Assembly: GCA_946056135.1 (NCBI GenBank)
Contig: CAMGIN010000001.1
Coordinates: forward strand, 44,397-108,396
DNA from: an uncultured bacterium
GTDB taxonomy: Bacteria; Bacillota; Clostridia; Oscillospirales; Oscillospiraceae
DNA length: 64,000 nucleotides
Direction: 5' to 3'
The notes below the pieces were generated by a model. That model was not told the DNA's origin, did not search any database, and worked only from the letters and a program-made list of their open reading frames with translations. Every line of letters begins with the position of its first letter. Position 1 is the first letter of the stretch. The position numbers and the translations under genes are program-made. Shown here piece after piece: positions 41,200 through 51,124 of this stretch.

Positions 41200-41655
41200 A
41201 TGTGCAAAGCAGTCAATTATTCTCTGCTCCTTCAGCAGCTCCGGGCGCTGACCGAAGATGTTCCCTATGAGACGGCGAATCTGGCCAATGCATCCGCCCT
41301 ACTGTGGCAGACGCTCCCGGACATCAACTGGGTAGGCTTTTATACGATGGAAAAAGGGGAATTGGTGCTCGGCCCCTTCCAGGGGAAACCGGCCTGTGTC
41401 CGGATTTCCGTGGGCCGGGGCGTCTGCGGCACGGCGGTTGCGGAGGACCGCGTGCAGCTGGTATATAATGTCCACGATTTCCCCGGACATATTGCCTGCG
41501 ACAGCGCCTCTAATTCCGAGATCGTGCTGCCCATCCACAAAAATGGGGAAATCTGGGGCGTTCTGGATATCGACAGCCCCTTGATTGGACGGTTTACCCA
41601 AGAGGACCGGATGGGACTGGAACAGGTGGTTGCTGTCCTAGAGGGGATTTTGTGA
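41200..41655 (+). CDS. GAF domain protein, free methionine-(R)-sulfoxide reductase-like
   Basis: LPDINWVGFYTMEKGELVLGPFQGKPACVRISVGRGVCGTA. Confidence 0.88.
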   Translation: MCKAVNYSLLLQQLRALTEDVPYETANLANASALLWQTLPDINWVGFYTMEKGELVLGPFQGKPACVRISVGRGVCGTAVAEDRVQLVYNVHDFPGHIACDSASNSEIVLPIHKNGEIWGVLDIDSPLIGRFTQEDRMGLEQVVAVLEGIL

Positions 41656-42107
41656 TGGAATACCGGAAGCTGAATGCGGATACAGTAGATGGATACCTTA
41701 CGTATCTGGAAAAAGCCATTGCTGAAGATCCTGAGAGAATGTGGGTGGAGGCCGTGGATGTGGATGGAATCCGCCAGCGTGTAAGTGACCCGTTTTACCA
41801 AGCAACTACCTCTATTCTGGCGGTAGAGGACGGGCGGGTATTGGGCCGCCTGGAGTACCATTATTACGGCTGCATGCAGGATGGCTACCGCATGGCCTAT
41901 GTGGACTGGGTGTATGTATTGAGGGAGCATCGGCACAGAGGCATCGCCCAAGGATTGTTCCGGGAATTTGAGAAGTGCTGCTGTGAGAACCGCATTGACC
42001 AGTACTTTCTGATTCGGGCGGAGAATCCTGATGCGGACAGGTTTTACGGCGCCTTTCGGGATGCGCAGTTACAGGATTTGCCAATCCTTAGAAAAAACCT
42101 GGAGTAA
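41652..42107 (+). CDS. GNAT family N-acetyltransferase
   Basis: YVDWVYVLREHRHRGIAQGLFREFEKC. Confidence 0.8.
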   Translation: MMEYRKLNADTVDGYLTYLEKAIAEDPERMWVEAVDVDGIRQRVSDPFYQATTSILAVEDGRVLGRLEYHYYGCMQDGYRMAYVDWVYVLREHRHRGIAQGLFREFEKCCCENRIDQYFLIRAENPDADRFYGAFRDAQLQDLPILRKNLE

Positions 42108-42142
42108 AAAATTGCCAATTCTCCGTGTACTCTATTTGCCTA

Positions 42143-42192
42143 TTGACAAAGTAGGTAGATGGTGCTATATTACCCATGGAATTACTAGGTAA
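42143..42192 (+). promoter_or_regulatory. nifS operon promoter with putative Rrf2 operator
   Basis: TTGACA (42143) - 17 nt - TATATT (42166); TTACC-N13-GGTAA (42170-42192) overlapping -10. Confidence 0.65.
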
Positions 42193-42215
42193 ATACCACA
42201 GGAGGTTTTTCATAC

Positions 42216-43403
42216 ATGCAAGTTTACGCTGACAACGCGGCAACCACCGCCATGAGTCAGGTGGCCATTGATGCCATGCTGCCCTACTTCAACCAGAACT
42301 ACGGCAATCCTTCCTCTCTGCATTCCGTTGGCCAGCGGGCCAAGGAAGCTCTGGAGGCTGCCCGGGAGACTGTGGCCCAGTGCCTCGGTTGTGAGCCCAG
42401 AGAGATTCTCTTTACCTCCGGCGGCAGCGAGGCCGACAACCAGGCCATTATTTCCGCCGCCCGCTATGGTGCCAGAAAAGGCAAGAAGCACATCATCTCC
42501 ACCGCTTTTGAGCATCACGCGGTGCTGCACACCCTGAACAAGCTGGAGAAGGAGGGCTTCGAGGTCACCTATCTGGATGTTCGGAACAACCATAATGTGA
42601 CGGCCCAGCAGGTCAAGGACGCCATCCGGCCGGATACCTGTCTGGTGACCACCATGTACGCCAACAACGAGATCGGCTCCATCCTGCCTATTGAGGAAAT
42701 CGGCGCGGTCTGCAAGGAAGCCGGCGTGCCCTTCCACACCGATGCCGTCCAGGCAGTGGGCCACCTGCACATCAACGTCAAGGAACAGAACATCGATATG
42801 CTGAGCCTGTCCAGCCACAAGTTCCACGGCCCCAAGGGCGTGGGTGCGCTGTACGTCCGAAAGGGCTTCCCCCTGGTGAACGTCATCGAGGGCGGCGCCC
42901 AGGAGCGGGGCAAGCGGGCCGGCACTGAGAATATTGCCGGAATCTGTGGCATGGCGGCTGCCGTGAAGGATGCCTGCGACCACATGGATGAGAACATGCC
43001 GAGAGTCGCCGCCATGCGGGACCGGCTGATTGCGGGCTTGTCCCAGATCCCCCACAGCGCTCTGAACGGCGATCCTGTAAACCGGCTGCCCGGCAATGTC
43101 AGTTTCTGTTTTGAGGGCATCGAGGGCGAGAGCCTGCTGCTCCTGCTGGATGCCAATGGTGTCTGCGCTTCCTCCGGTTCTGCCTGCACCTCCGGCAGCT
43201 TGGATCCCAGTCATGTGCTGCTGGCCATTGGCCGGGTCCACGACGTGGCCCACGGCTCCCTGCGGCTGTCCCTGAGCGAGTACAATACCGACGAGGAAAT
43301 CGACCACATTCTGAAGGTGGTGCCGGAGGTGGTCCAGTACCTGCGGAACATGTCCCCTGTCTGGCGGGACCTGCAGACAGGCAAACGGCAGTATATTCTG
43401 TAA
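42216..43403 (+). CDS. nifS: Cysteine desulfurase NifS
   Basis: MQVYADNAATTAMSQVAIDAMLPYF; SLSSHKFHGPKGVGALYVRKG. Confidence 0.94.
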   Translation: MQVYADNAATTAMSQVAIDAMLPYFNQNYGNPSSLHSVGQRAKEALEAARETVAQCLGCEPREILFTSGGSEADNQAIISAARYGARKGKKHIISTAFEHHAVLHTLNKLEKEGFEVTYLDVRNNHNVTAQQVKDAIRPDTCLVTTMYANNEIGSILPIEEIGAVCKEAGVPFHTDAVQAVGHLHINVKEQNIDMLSLSSHKFHGPKGVGALYVRKGFPLVNVIEGGAQERGKRAGTENIAGICGMAAAVKDACDHMDENMPRVAAMRDRLIAGLSQIPHSALNGDPVNRLPGNVSFCFEGIEGESLLLLLDANGVCASSGSACTSGSLDPSHVLLAIGRVHDVAHGSLRLSLSEYNTDEEIDHILKVVPEVVQYLRNMSPVWRDLQTGKRQYIL

Positions 43404-43426
43404 TTTCATAAAGGAGAGTTATCGAT

Positions 43427-43855
43427 ATGGCACTGTACAGTGAAAAAGTTATGGACCATTTCATGCACCCGAGGAATGTGGGCGTCATTGAGAATGCCGA
43501 CGGCGTGGGCGAAGTGGGCAACGCCAAGTGCGGCGATATCATGAAGATCTATCTGAAGATCGAGAATGATATCATCGTGGATGTGAAGTTCGAAACCTTC
43601 GGCTGCGGTTCCGCCATTGCGTCCTCCTCCATGGCTACGGAAATGATCAAGGGCAAGAACATCCATGAAGCCATGGCGCTGACAAACAAGGCTGTAGCAG
43701 AGGCTCTGGACGGTCTGCCTGCCCACAAGCTGCACTGCTCCGTGCTGGCGGAGGAAGCCATCAAGAACGCCCTGAAGGACTACTACGACCGCAACAATAT
43801 CCCCTACGACGACAAGACCTTCCCCGACTGTGAGCACTGCGCCCACTGCGAGTAA
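43427..43855 (+). CDS. nifU: Iron-sulfur scaffold NifU/IscU-like
   Basis: EKVMDHFMHPRNVGVIENADGVGEVGNAKCGDIMKIYLKI. Confidence 0.94.
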   Translation: MALYSEKVMDHFMHPRNVGVIENADGVGEVGNAKCGDIMKIYLKIENDIIVDVKFETFGCGSAIASSSMATEMIKGKNIHEAMALTNKAVAEALDGLPAHKLHCSVLAEEAIKNALKDYYDRNNIPYDDKTFPDCEHCAHCE

Positions 43856-43860
43856 GACCT

Positions 43861-44271
43861 ATGATCGTATCCACCAAAGGACGGTACGCCCTGCGGGTCA
43901 TGGTCAGTCTTGCCCAGCGGGACGGTCAGGAGTACATTCCCCTGAAGGAAATCGCGGAGACGGAAGGCATTTCCCAGAAGTATCTGGAATCCATTATGAC
44001 CACCTTGTCCAAGGCTGGATTTGTGGACGCTGTCCACGGAAAAGGCGGCGGCTACCGCTTGAACCGCAGTCCGGAGGGCTACACCGTGGGCAGCATCCTG
44101 AAGCTGACGGAGGGCGGCCTGACCGCTGTCTCCTGCACCAGCCAGGGTGCGGCGGCCTGCTCCCGGACAGAGTGCTGCCAGGCAAAGCCTATGTGGGACC
44201 GGCTGGATAAAATGATCGACGATTTCTTCGAGGGCATTACCATTGCGGATCTGCTGAAAGACACAAAATAA
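43861..44271 (+). CDS. Rrf2 family regulator
   Basis: VSTKGRYALRVMVSLAQRDGQEYIPLKEIAETEGISQKYLESIM. Confidence 0.92.
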   Translation: MIVSTKGRYALRVMVSLAQRDGQEYIPLKEIAETEGISQKYLESIMTTLSKAGFVDAVHGKGGGYRLNRSPEGYTVGSILKLTEGGLTAVSCTSQGAAACSRTECCQAKPMWDRLDKMIDDFFEGITIADLLKDTK

Positions 44272-44274
44272 AAA

Positions 44275-44329
44275 TATCCGTACAAAACGACGCAAAGAGT
44301 CTGGCTTTTTGCGTCGTTTTGTACGGATA
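44275..44329. terminator. 22-bp hairpin after rrf2
   Basis: TATCCGTACAAAACGACGCAAA-11 nt-TTTGCGTCGTTTTGTACGGATA. Confidence 0.6.
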
Positions 44330-44705
44330 ATTTATACTGATATCCAATAAAAAGTAGACATTTTCCAAATGGCTACTTTTCATATGGAGATCATTATGAG
44401 ACGGGTTCCACGATTTTCTGGATAGAAAATCGTGGAAACGATATCGCGGCTTTGCGATGTCCCTGCAATAAAAAGTGTCTACTTTTATTGCAGGTTAGTA
44501 TTAAATGCCTTCCATTAAAAGAAACATTCAGGTTCTATTCCGCTGTCAGGTTTTATCCGCTTTTTACAAAAGCCTTCCTGCGTTTACCCGATTTTTACAA
44601 GCACTTTGGGAAAACACGATTTCTTCTTTTCTCCCACCATGGTATGTTAAATCAGGCAAGAGAAATCTGCCTCAGAGAAAATCAAAATGAATAGGAGAAA
44701 AGAAA

Positions 44706-46298
44706 ATGCTTTGTAATTGTAAAAGACTGCTCTGCTGCCTGCTGTGCCTGGTTATGACGCTCAGCATGGCGGCCTGCTCCACCACCGATCCGGCTCCGAC
44801 CACCGAGGCCGCTATGGCTGCCGAGCCCACTGCCGCTCCCACGGAAGCTGCCGCGGAGCCGGAAGTCAGCGCGCCAAAGTACGTCTTCCTCTTCATCGGT
44901 GACGGCATGAGCTATCCTCAGTTCCAGGCTGCAGCCGACTATCTGGGCGCCATCGCTGATGGGGATTACGAGCAAGCGCTGCCCAGCAATTCCTATGATG
45001 ACCGTCAGGGCGCCGTTCTGGACGGTCCCGAAGCACTGAACTTCATGCGCTTTGAAGCGGCAGGCTCCGCTGTGACCTACGACTCCTGCTCCTTCGCTCC
45101 CGACTCCGCCTCCACCGCCACCTCCATCGCCACCGGAAACAAGACCTACTCCGGCATGATCAACGTGGACGAAACCGGCGCTATCCAGTTCGAGACTATC
45201 GCCGAAAAGCTCCACAGCCAGAAGGGCTGGAAAGTGGGTATTGTCAGCTCCGTCAACCTGAACCACGCCACTCCCGCCGCGTTCTACGCCCATCAGGCAA
45301 GCCGTTCCAGCTACTATAACATCGGCCTGGAAATGATCGACTCCGACTTTGAGTATTTTGCCGGCGGCGGTCTGCTGAAGCCCGACGGCCACGACAAGGA
45401 GAACCCCTCCGAGAACCTGTATACACTGGCGGAAGCTGCCGGTTACAAGGTCACCTTCACCCAGGCGGATGCCGAAGCCGTTTCCGCTTCCGACGGGAAA
45501 GTCATTCTGATCGACGAGCACCTGGCCGATTCCAGCGCCATGGACTATGAACTGGACCGTCAGGAGGGCGAATGGGCCCTGGCCGACTATGTTGCCAAGG
45601 GCGTCGAAGTTCTGGACAATGACGAAGGCTTCTTCCTGATGTGCGAAGGCGGCAAGATTGACTGGGCCTGCCACGCAAATGACGCTGCCTCCACCGTATC
45701 CGATGTGCTGGCTCTGGCCGATGCCGTTCAGGTAGCCGTTGACTTCGCGGCTGCCCATCCTGACGAGACGCTGATCCTGGTCACCGGCGACCACGAAACC
45801 GGCGGCTTGACCATCGGCTTTGCCGGAACCGACTACGATACCTATCTGGACTCTCTGACCAGCCAGACCATTTCCTACGCCCAGTTCGACGCACAGTATA
45901 TGGCCTCCTACAAGGAAAACCAGACGCCTTTTGAAGATGCCATGAAGGATGTTGAGGCACTGTTCGGCCTGAAGCTGGAGGGCAGCGAGGACGACCGCCT
46001 GGTTCTGACCGGATATGAGCAGGAGCGCCTGCGCACTGCTTACGAACTGGCCATTTCCGATTACTCCACCGCTGACTACACCCAGGAGCAGTATGTGCTC
46101 TACGGCGGATACAACCCCTTCTCCGTCACGATCACCCACATTCTGAACAACAAGTCCGGCATCAACTTCGCCAGCTACTCCCACACTGGTCTGCCCGTGG
46201 CGGTCTTCGCTGACGGCGTAGGCGCCGCTGAGTTCAATGGCTACTACGATAATACCGAGATCTACAACAAGCTGGCAGCCATGGTAGACGTTCAGTAA
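44706..46298 (+). CDS. Alkaline phosphatase, lipoprotein
   Basis: Lipobox MTLSMAACS; YVFLFIGDGMSYPQ; DSASTATSIATGNKT; VTGDHETGG. Confidence 0.92.
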   Translation: MLCNCKRLLCCLLCLVMTLSMAACSTTDPAPTTEAAMAAEPTAAPTEAAAEPEVSAPKYVFLFIGDGMSYPQFQAAADYLGAIADGDYEQALPSNSYDDRQGAVLDGPEALNFMRFEAAGSAVTYDSCSFAPDSASTATSIATGNKTYSGMINVDETGAIQFETIAEKLHSQKGWKVGIVSSVNLNHATPAAFYAHQASRSSYYNIGLEMIDSDFEYFAGGGLLKPDGHDKENPSENLYTLAEAAGYKVTFTQADAEAVSASDGKVILIDEHLADSSAMDYELDRQEGEWALADYVAKGVEVLDNDEGFFLMCEGGKIDWACHANDAASTVSDVLALADAVQVAVDFAAAHPDETLILVTGDHETGGLTIGFAGTDYDTYLDSLTSQTISYAQFDAQYMASYKENQTPFEDAMKDVEALFGLKLEGSEDDRLVLTGYEQERLRTAYELAISDYSTADYTQEQYVLYGGYNPFSVTITHILNNKSGINFASYSHTGLPVAVFADGVGAAEFNGYYDNTEIYNKLAAMVDVQ

Positions 46299-46360
46299 GA
46301 CAGAAAAGATCCATCAGACAGGGGGCGGATTTCCGTCCCCTGTGCCACAATTTTATAGAA

Positions 46361-47536
46361 ATGATGAAAAAACAACTTTCTGTCCATTTTAACCGTCAGA
46401 CTGCCCTGCCCGTCATCCTGGCGCTGATACTGATGATCGTGCTGCTGATTATACCCACGGGCTACGAGAATGCGCTGTCCTACCAGAATGCGGATCGAGT
46501 CAGGGCGCTGGTACTGTCCACAGATGAAAGCACTGTCATTGACACCGGCCTTGTGCGCAGTGGCGAACAGATTTGCCAGGTTCGCATTCTGGGCGGCCAG
46601 TTCAAGGGCCGTGAAACAGCCGCGGTCAACCGTCTCAACGGCTCTCAGGCCGAAGACAAGCTATTTTCTCCGGGCGATTATGCGTTTGCGGTGGTCAGTC
46701 ACTCTGCCGGTGAAATCACTACCGTTTCCATGGCTGACCACTATCGCCTGGGTAAAGAAGTCTGGCTGGCGGGCTCTTTTTTGCTACTGCTGCTCCTGTT
46801 TGCGGGCGGTACAGGCTTGCGGGCGGTGCTGTCCTTTATCGACACCGTCCTTCTGATGTGGAAGATCCTGATCCCATGTTTACTCAAGGGCTACAACCCC
46901 ATCTGGGTGGCTCTGGCGCTGGTATTTGTACTGACGGAGCTGGTGCTGAGCCTGATCTACGGTTTTGACCGGCGGTGTCTCGCGGCCGTATCCGGTGCAG
47001 CCTTGGCCATCGGTGTCACCGCCGTGCTGGGTTATGTCTCCACTGATCTGTTTCAGATTCACGGCGCGGTCATGGAATACAGTGAAAGCCTGCTGTATTC
47101 CGGCTATCAGTACCTGAACTTGAACCAGATCTTCGTCGCTTCCATTTTCTTGGGTTCCTCCGGCGCCGTGATGGATCTGGCGGTGGATATCTGCTCAGCC
47201 GTTAATGAAGTGGTGCTGAAAAAACCTGACATCTCCGCGAAGGAGGCTATTGCCTCCGGTTTCGCCGTAGGCCGTGCCGCCTGCGGCTCCACCACCACCA
47301 CGCTGCTGCTGGCCTATTCCGGCAGCTACATCGCGCTTTTGATGGTTTTCATGGCTCAGGGCACCCCAGTAGAAATGCTGCTCAACTACAAATATGTGGC
47401 TGCGGAGATCATTCACACCCTGGCTGGCTCCTTCGGCTTGGTCACGGTTGCCCCGCTTACTGCCATTACCAGCGGTCTGCTGCTGACCCGCCGAAACCAT
47501 GTGTCCCCATCGGAAGAGCCCGAAGCCCCAGTGTAA
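46361..47536 (+). CDS. YibE/F family membrane protein
   Basis: Multiple TM; DSQ-type soluble N-terminal part and YLNLNQIFVASIFLGSSGAVMDLAVDI. Confidence 0.85.
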   Translation: MMKKQLSVHFNRQTALPVILALILMIVLLIIPTGYENALSYQNADRVRALVLSTDESTVIDTGLVRSGEQICQVRILGGQFKGRETAAVNRLNGSQAEDKLFSPGDYAFAVVSHSAGEITTVSMADHYRLGKEVWLAGSFLLLLLLFAGGTGLRAVLSFIDTVLLMWKILIPCLLKGYNPIWVALALVFVLTELVLSLIYGFDRRCLAAVSGAALAIGVTAVLGYVSTDLFQIHGAVMEYSESLLYSGYQYLNLNQIFVASIFLGSSGAVMDLAVDICSAVNEVVLKKPDISAKEAIASGFAVGRAACGSTTTTLLLAYSGSYIALLMVFMAQGTPVEMLLNYKYVAAEIIHTLAGSFGLVTVAPLTAITSGLLLTRRNHVSPSEEPEAPV

Positions 47537-47586
47537 AATCCCGCCGCTTCATGCCGTTTCTTTTGCGAAGCCCCATGCCCAAAATA

Positions 47587-47628
47587 AAAAAGGTGCTGTC
47601 TCCATTCCTTTTGAGACAGCACCTTTTT
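47587..47628. terminator. Bidirectional terminator between convergent genes
   Basis: AAAAAGGTGCTGTCTC...GAGACAGCACCTTTTT. Confidence 0.8.
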
Positions 47629-47637
47629 GGCGGGCCT

Positions 47638-48636
47638 TCACATATTGAAAATACTTCCCAATACCACGCCGTTGTCCTTCTTTTCCTCGGGTTTTACCGC
47701 GTCATAGGCCAGGGCGTAGGTCACGCTCACCCGGTTGCACAGGAAGTAGTAAATTGCAAGCTGCAGCGCCAGGGACAGAAGGAAGAACAGGAAGTAGCTC
47801 ACCGTGTCCGACCAGGGGAAGGTGACGCCCAGACTTGGCAGAATCATGTCGCCGTAGCACACCACCGTGGTACCGAGGACGGAGGCATAATACCGCCACA
47901 GGCTCAAATCCAGGCGGAATAGGTTCATGCGGTTGCTCCGCATCATCTTCCGGCTCTCCCGCAGGGCGCCCAGAGCGCCGATGGCGGGACGGTCAATCAA
48001 AACGTAGTCCGCCATCCGGTACTGATAGGAGATGGGCGCGATGACCATGCAATAGACTAGGCAGAAAATCACCAGCATCGGCGTCATGGCGGACAGAAGC
48101 TGATAGTAGGTGGCATCATCCAGGACGATGCCGGAATTCAGAATGGAAGTCTCACTGACCAGGGGAGTCAGAATCTCCATGGCGCTGTCGGACAGAGGCG
48201 TCAGCAGGTAGAGAATGGTAGCGGCGTAGACGGAGCCAAGAGCGATGCCGAAGTAGATCAATCCTTTCAGGATCGACAGGCGAAGCAGGGGCCAGAACCG
48301 GTCAAACCCCAGCCGAAGGGTTCTGGGGGAAGCGTACTGTCCCCGGGCGATCCGCAGCATGGCAGCGGTAAAACCCAGACCCAGACACATGACTACTACG
48401 GATTTCAGAATGGGAAGCACGGTCTGCATGGCGGAAAGAAAGGAGCGGGTACCCATGTTGCCCAGACCGCCGGTCTGTGAGATCTGCAGTCCCAGCAGGT
48501 AGTTGACCAAGGTGACCAGCAGGGATGCTCCCAGCACCAGGCCGGCATAGATCAGGACGATTCGTTTCTCCTGCTGGGCCTGCTCCAACCGGTGGACGGC
48601 AAAGGCTTTCAGTTCTTTTCGATTGCGGATATCCAT
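47638..48636 (-). CDS. DUF975-like integral membrane protein
   Basis: Multiple TM; MADYVLIDRPAIGALGALRESRKMMRSNR. Confidence 0.7.
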   Translation of the reverse strand: MDIRNRKELKAFAVHRLEQAQQEKRIVLIYAGLVLGASLLVTLVNYLLGLQISQTGGLGNMGTRSFLSAMQTVLPILKSVVVMCLGLGFTAAMLRIARGQYASPRTLRLGFDRFWPLLRLSILKGLIYFGIALGSVYAATILYLLTPLSDSAMEILTPLVSETSILNSGIVLDDATYYQLLSAMTPMLVIFCLVYCMVIAPISYQYRMADYVLIDRPAIGALGALRESRKMMRSNRMNLFRLDLSLWRYYASVLGTTVVCYGDMILPSLGVTFPWSDTVSYFLFFLLSLALQLAIYYFLCNRVSVTYALAYDAVKPEEKKDNGVVLGSIFNM

Positions 48637-48907
48637 ATCTTATCTCCAATAAAAGTAAAGCATTACTATTGTTATATACCAATCTGCCGGAAATAGCAAA
48701 TGAATTTTTTGTGATGTTTTGTGCCGATATTTTTTGATGCGTGATGTAAAATGTACAACTTCATTTTACAGAGAACCAGGAACGGTTTGCTTCAGTCGGT
48801 AATTACAGAATTTCTGGCTGCAGCGGATTCCGAGAGAGAAAATCGCATAATTCCCTTTTTCCTGTAAACAATACCATTGGAAACTTGGCACAAGGAGAGG
48901 AAAAGAA

Positions 48908-49081
48908 ATGAAAGCAACAGGAATTGTCCGCCGGGTGGATGATCTGGGCCGAATTGTCATACCAAAGGAAATCCGCCGTACCCTACGAATCCGGGAGGGT
49001 GACCCCTTGTTAACATCATTGACAGTAAGAGAAAGGTTTGCCTGCGCGGTTGGAAATCTGGAAAGCAGAACTTTTTCGTAG
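48908..49081 (+). pseudogene. Truncated SpoVT/AbrB-type DNA-binding domain
   Basis: MKATGIVRRVDDLGRIVIPKEIRRTLRIREGDPL, then loss of the conserved continuation and stop after 57 aa. Confidence 0.75.
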
Positions 49082-49129
49082 ATAAACAATGGAGCTTACA
49101 TTGTGTTCCGAAGAAAACCGAACATTTTA

Positions 49130-49160
49130 AGAAGGGTGTCGCGAAACGCGACACCCTTCT
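49130..49160. terminator. Hairpin terminator-like
   Basis: AGAAGGGTGTCGCG-aaa-CGCGACACCCTTCT. Confidence 0.65.
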
Positions 49161-49288
49161 ATCATCACCGTCGCTATTCTATATATGAATTCAAACTATT
49201 TTACTATTGCTACTTGTAAAATCCAGCAAAATGATTATAATAATTGTTAGATTAGATTTATGATTTGAATAAGTTGGGGGGCTTGCCT

Positions 49289-50623
49289 ATGTTTACGGAA
49301 AACAAGACGACTGAATTCAAAAGGGAATATGTTGATGATATCAAAAACACCGTCGTCGCCTTCGCCAATTGCGATGGGGGAACGCTCTACATTGGAGTGA
49401 ACGATGATGGAAGTGTATGCGGTATTCAGAATATTGACGATACTATGCTGCGTGTTACAAATGCGATTCGAGATGCCATACGCCCGGATATCACAATGTT
49501 TGTGGAGTGCCGGAATGAGGTGATGGATGGGAAACCCGTTATTTCTGTTGTGGTTCACAGAGGAACAGCACGACCCTACTATTTGCACGGAAAAGGTATC
49601 CGGCCCGAGGGCGTTTATGTCCGTCAGGGCGCATCCACGGTTCCTGCAACGGATGCAGCGATTCTGACCATGATAAAAGAAACCAGCGGCGATAGCTATG
49701 AATCGGCCCGCTCACTGAATCAGAACTTAACATTTGATGAGGCGACCGTTTTTTTCAAAAGGCGGGAGGTTGCATTTGGCAAATCACAAATGCGAACACT
49801 TCATCTGATTGGTGATGATGACAACTACACCAACCTGGCATTTCTACTATCTGACCAGTGTTCGCATACGATCAAACTGGCAGTATTTGAGGGTAGTAAA
49901 AAATCCATATTTAAAGATCGCTGTGAGTTGTCCGGCTCTATTCTCGGACAATTGAATGAAGCCTTTGCATATATCGATCGCTATAACCGCACCCGGGCAG
50001 AATTTTCGGGCCTTGATCGCATAGATATACGTGATTATCCGCCGGAAGCTGTTCGCGAAGCTTTGCTGAACGCGATCGTACACCGGGATTATTCCTTCAG
50101 CGGTTCCACGCTAATCAGCATCTTTGAAGATCGAATTGAGTTTGTCACAATTGGCGGACTGGTTAAGGGTATTACGCTGGAGGATGTGAAATTAGGTGTT
50201 TCTGTCCTGCGGAATCAGAATTTAGCAAATGTTTTCTATCGTCTGCGCTTAATCGAGGCTTATGGAACCGGTATCCTGAAGATCAACGAATCGTATGACG
50301 ATTATGATACAAAACCGGTGATCGAAACAACAGGCAACGCTTTTAAAATCACTCTGCCAAACAGTAATTTCCACTTGGAGCATCAGGCACCACAGAGGGC
50401 CAAAAGGAACAGCGGAGCAACCAGCGCCGACAAGAAAGAGAGCCGAATCCATGCAATCCTGGCACTATGTCGCTCCAATGGATCGTTTGTCCGCACAGAT
50501 GTAGAAGCCTCTCTGGGCATTTCTCAATCCACTGCGATCTTGCTTTTGCGCGAACTGGTGGATGACGGTGTGTTGGTTAAAAAAGGAAAAGGAAAGAACC
50601 TGCGCTATTTTGAAAACAAGTAG
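49289..50623 (+). CDS. AlbA_2/Schlafen-like ATP-binding domain protein with C-terminal wHTH
   Basis: ENKTTEFKREYVDDIKNTVVAFANCDGGTLYIGVNDDGSVCGI; HRDYSFSG; C-terminal winged helix. Confidence 0.85.
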   Translation: MFTENKTTEFKREYVDDIKNTVVAFANCDGGTLYIGVNDDGSVCGIQNIDDTMLRVTNAIRDAIRPDITMFVECRNEVMDGKPVISVVVHRGTARPYYLHGKGIRPEGVYVRQGASTVPATDAAILTMIKETSGDSYESARSLNQNLTFDEATVFFKRREVAFGKSQMRTLHLIGDDDNYTNLAFLLSDQCSHTIKLAVFEGSKKSIFKDRCELSGSILGQLNEAFAYIDRYNRTRAEFSGLDRIDIRDYPPEAVREALLNAIVHRDYSFSGSTLISIFEDRIEFVTIGGLVKGITLEDVKLGVSVLRNQNLANVFYRLRLIEAYGTGILKINESYDDYDTKPVIETTGNAFKITLPNSNFHLEHQAPQRAKRNSGATSADKKESRIHAILALCRSNGSFVRTDVEASLGISQSTAILLLRELVDDGVLVKKGKGKNLRYFENK

Positions 50624-50694
50624 TTCCACCACGCATATATACAGAAACTGAAACCCATCACAGAGAAAACTCGGATAGAGACGGAGGCAATGAT

Positions 50695-51105
50695 ATGCCT
50701 ACTTTAAGCGAAATATTTGATAAACGAAGGATTCTCCTTTACCAAAACGAGAGTCTGGATCTGGATCACTACTACCAGGAACCCTACCAGGACGAAAATG
50801 ACGAAATAAAAGAAATGGGTAAGCCCTTTGAAACAGATGAGTCCAAGAAGATCCGGACTCTGGATCTGGCGAACGAAGATCGGACTTACTCTGGATTCAG
50901 TTATTTTATGGACGGCTCCCGTCGAACCTACAAAATTGGCGATATGGTCCTGGAGGGAAAGAAGATTTATCCGGTGGTTGTTGCACAGGTACGAGCGGGA
51001 TGCACCGAAAGAGATCGCGAAAAGAAGCTGCATACGCACGAATCTGTGCAGAGAAAGAATCGTACACTGTGCCAAATATGTTTTACAAGATCAATAAACA
51101 GTTGA
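50695..51105 (+). pseudogene. N-terminal fragment of a NurA-like protein, apparent frameshift
   Basis: Coherent N-terminus to about residue 105 (VVVAQVRAGCTERD) then low-complexity frame-shifted tail; a different frame continues MFYKINKQLNGSG. Confidence 0.4.
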
Positions 51106-51124
51106 ATGGAAGCGGGGTGATGGT

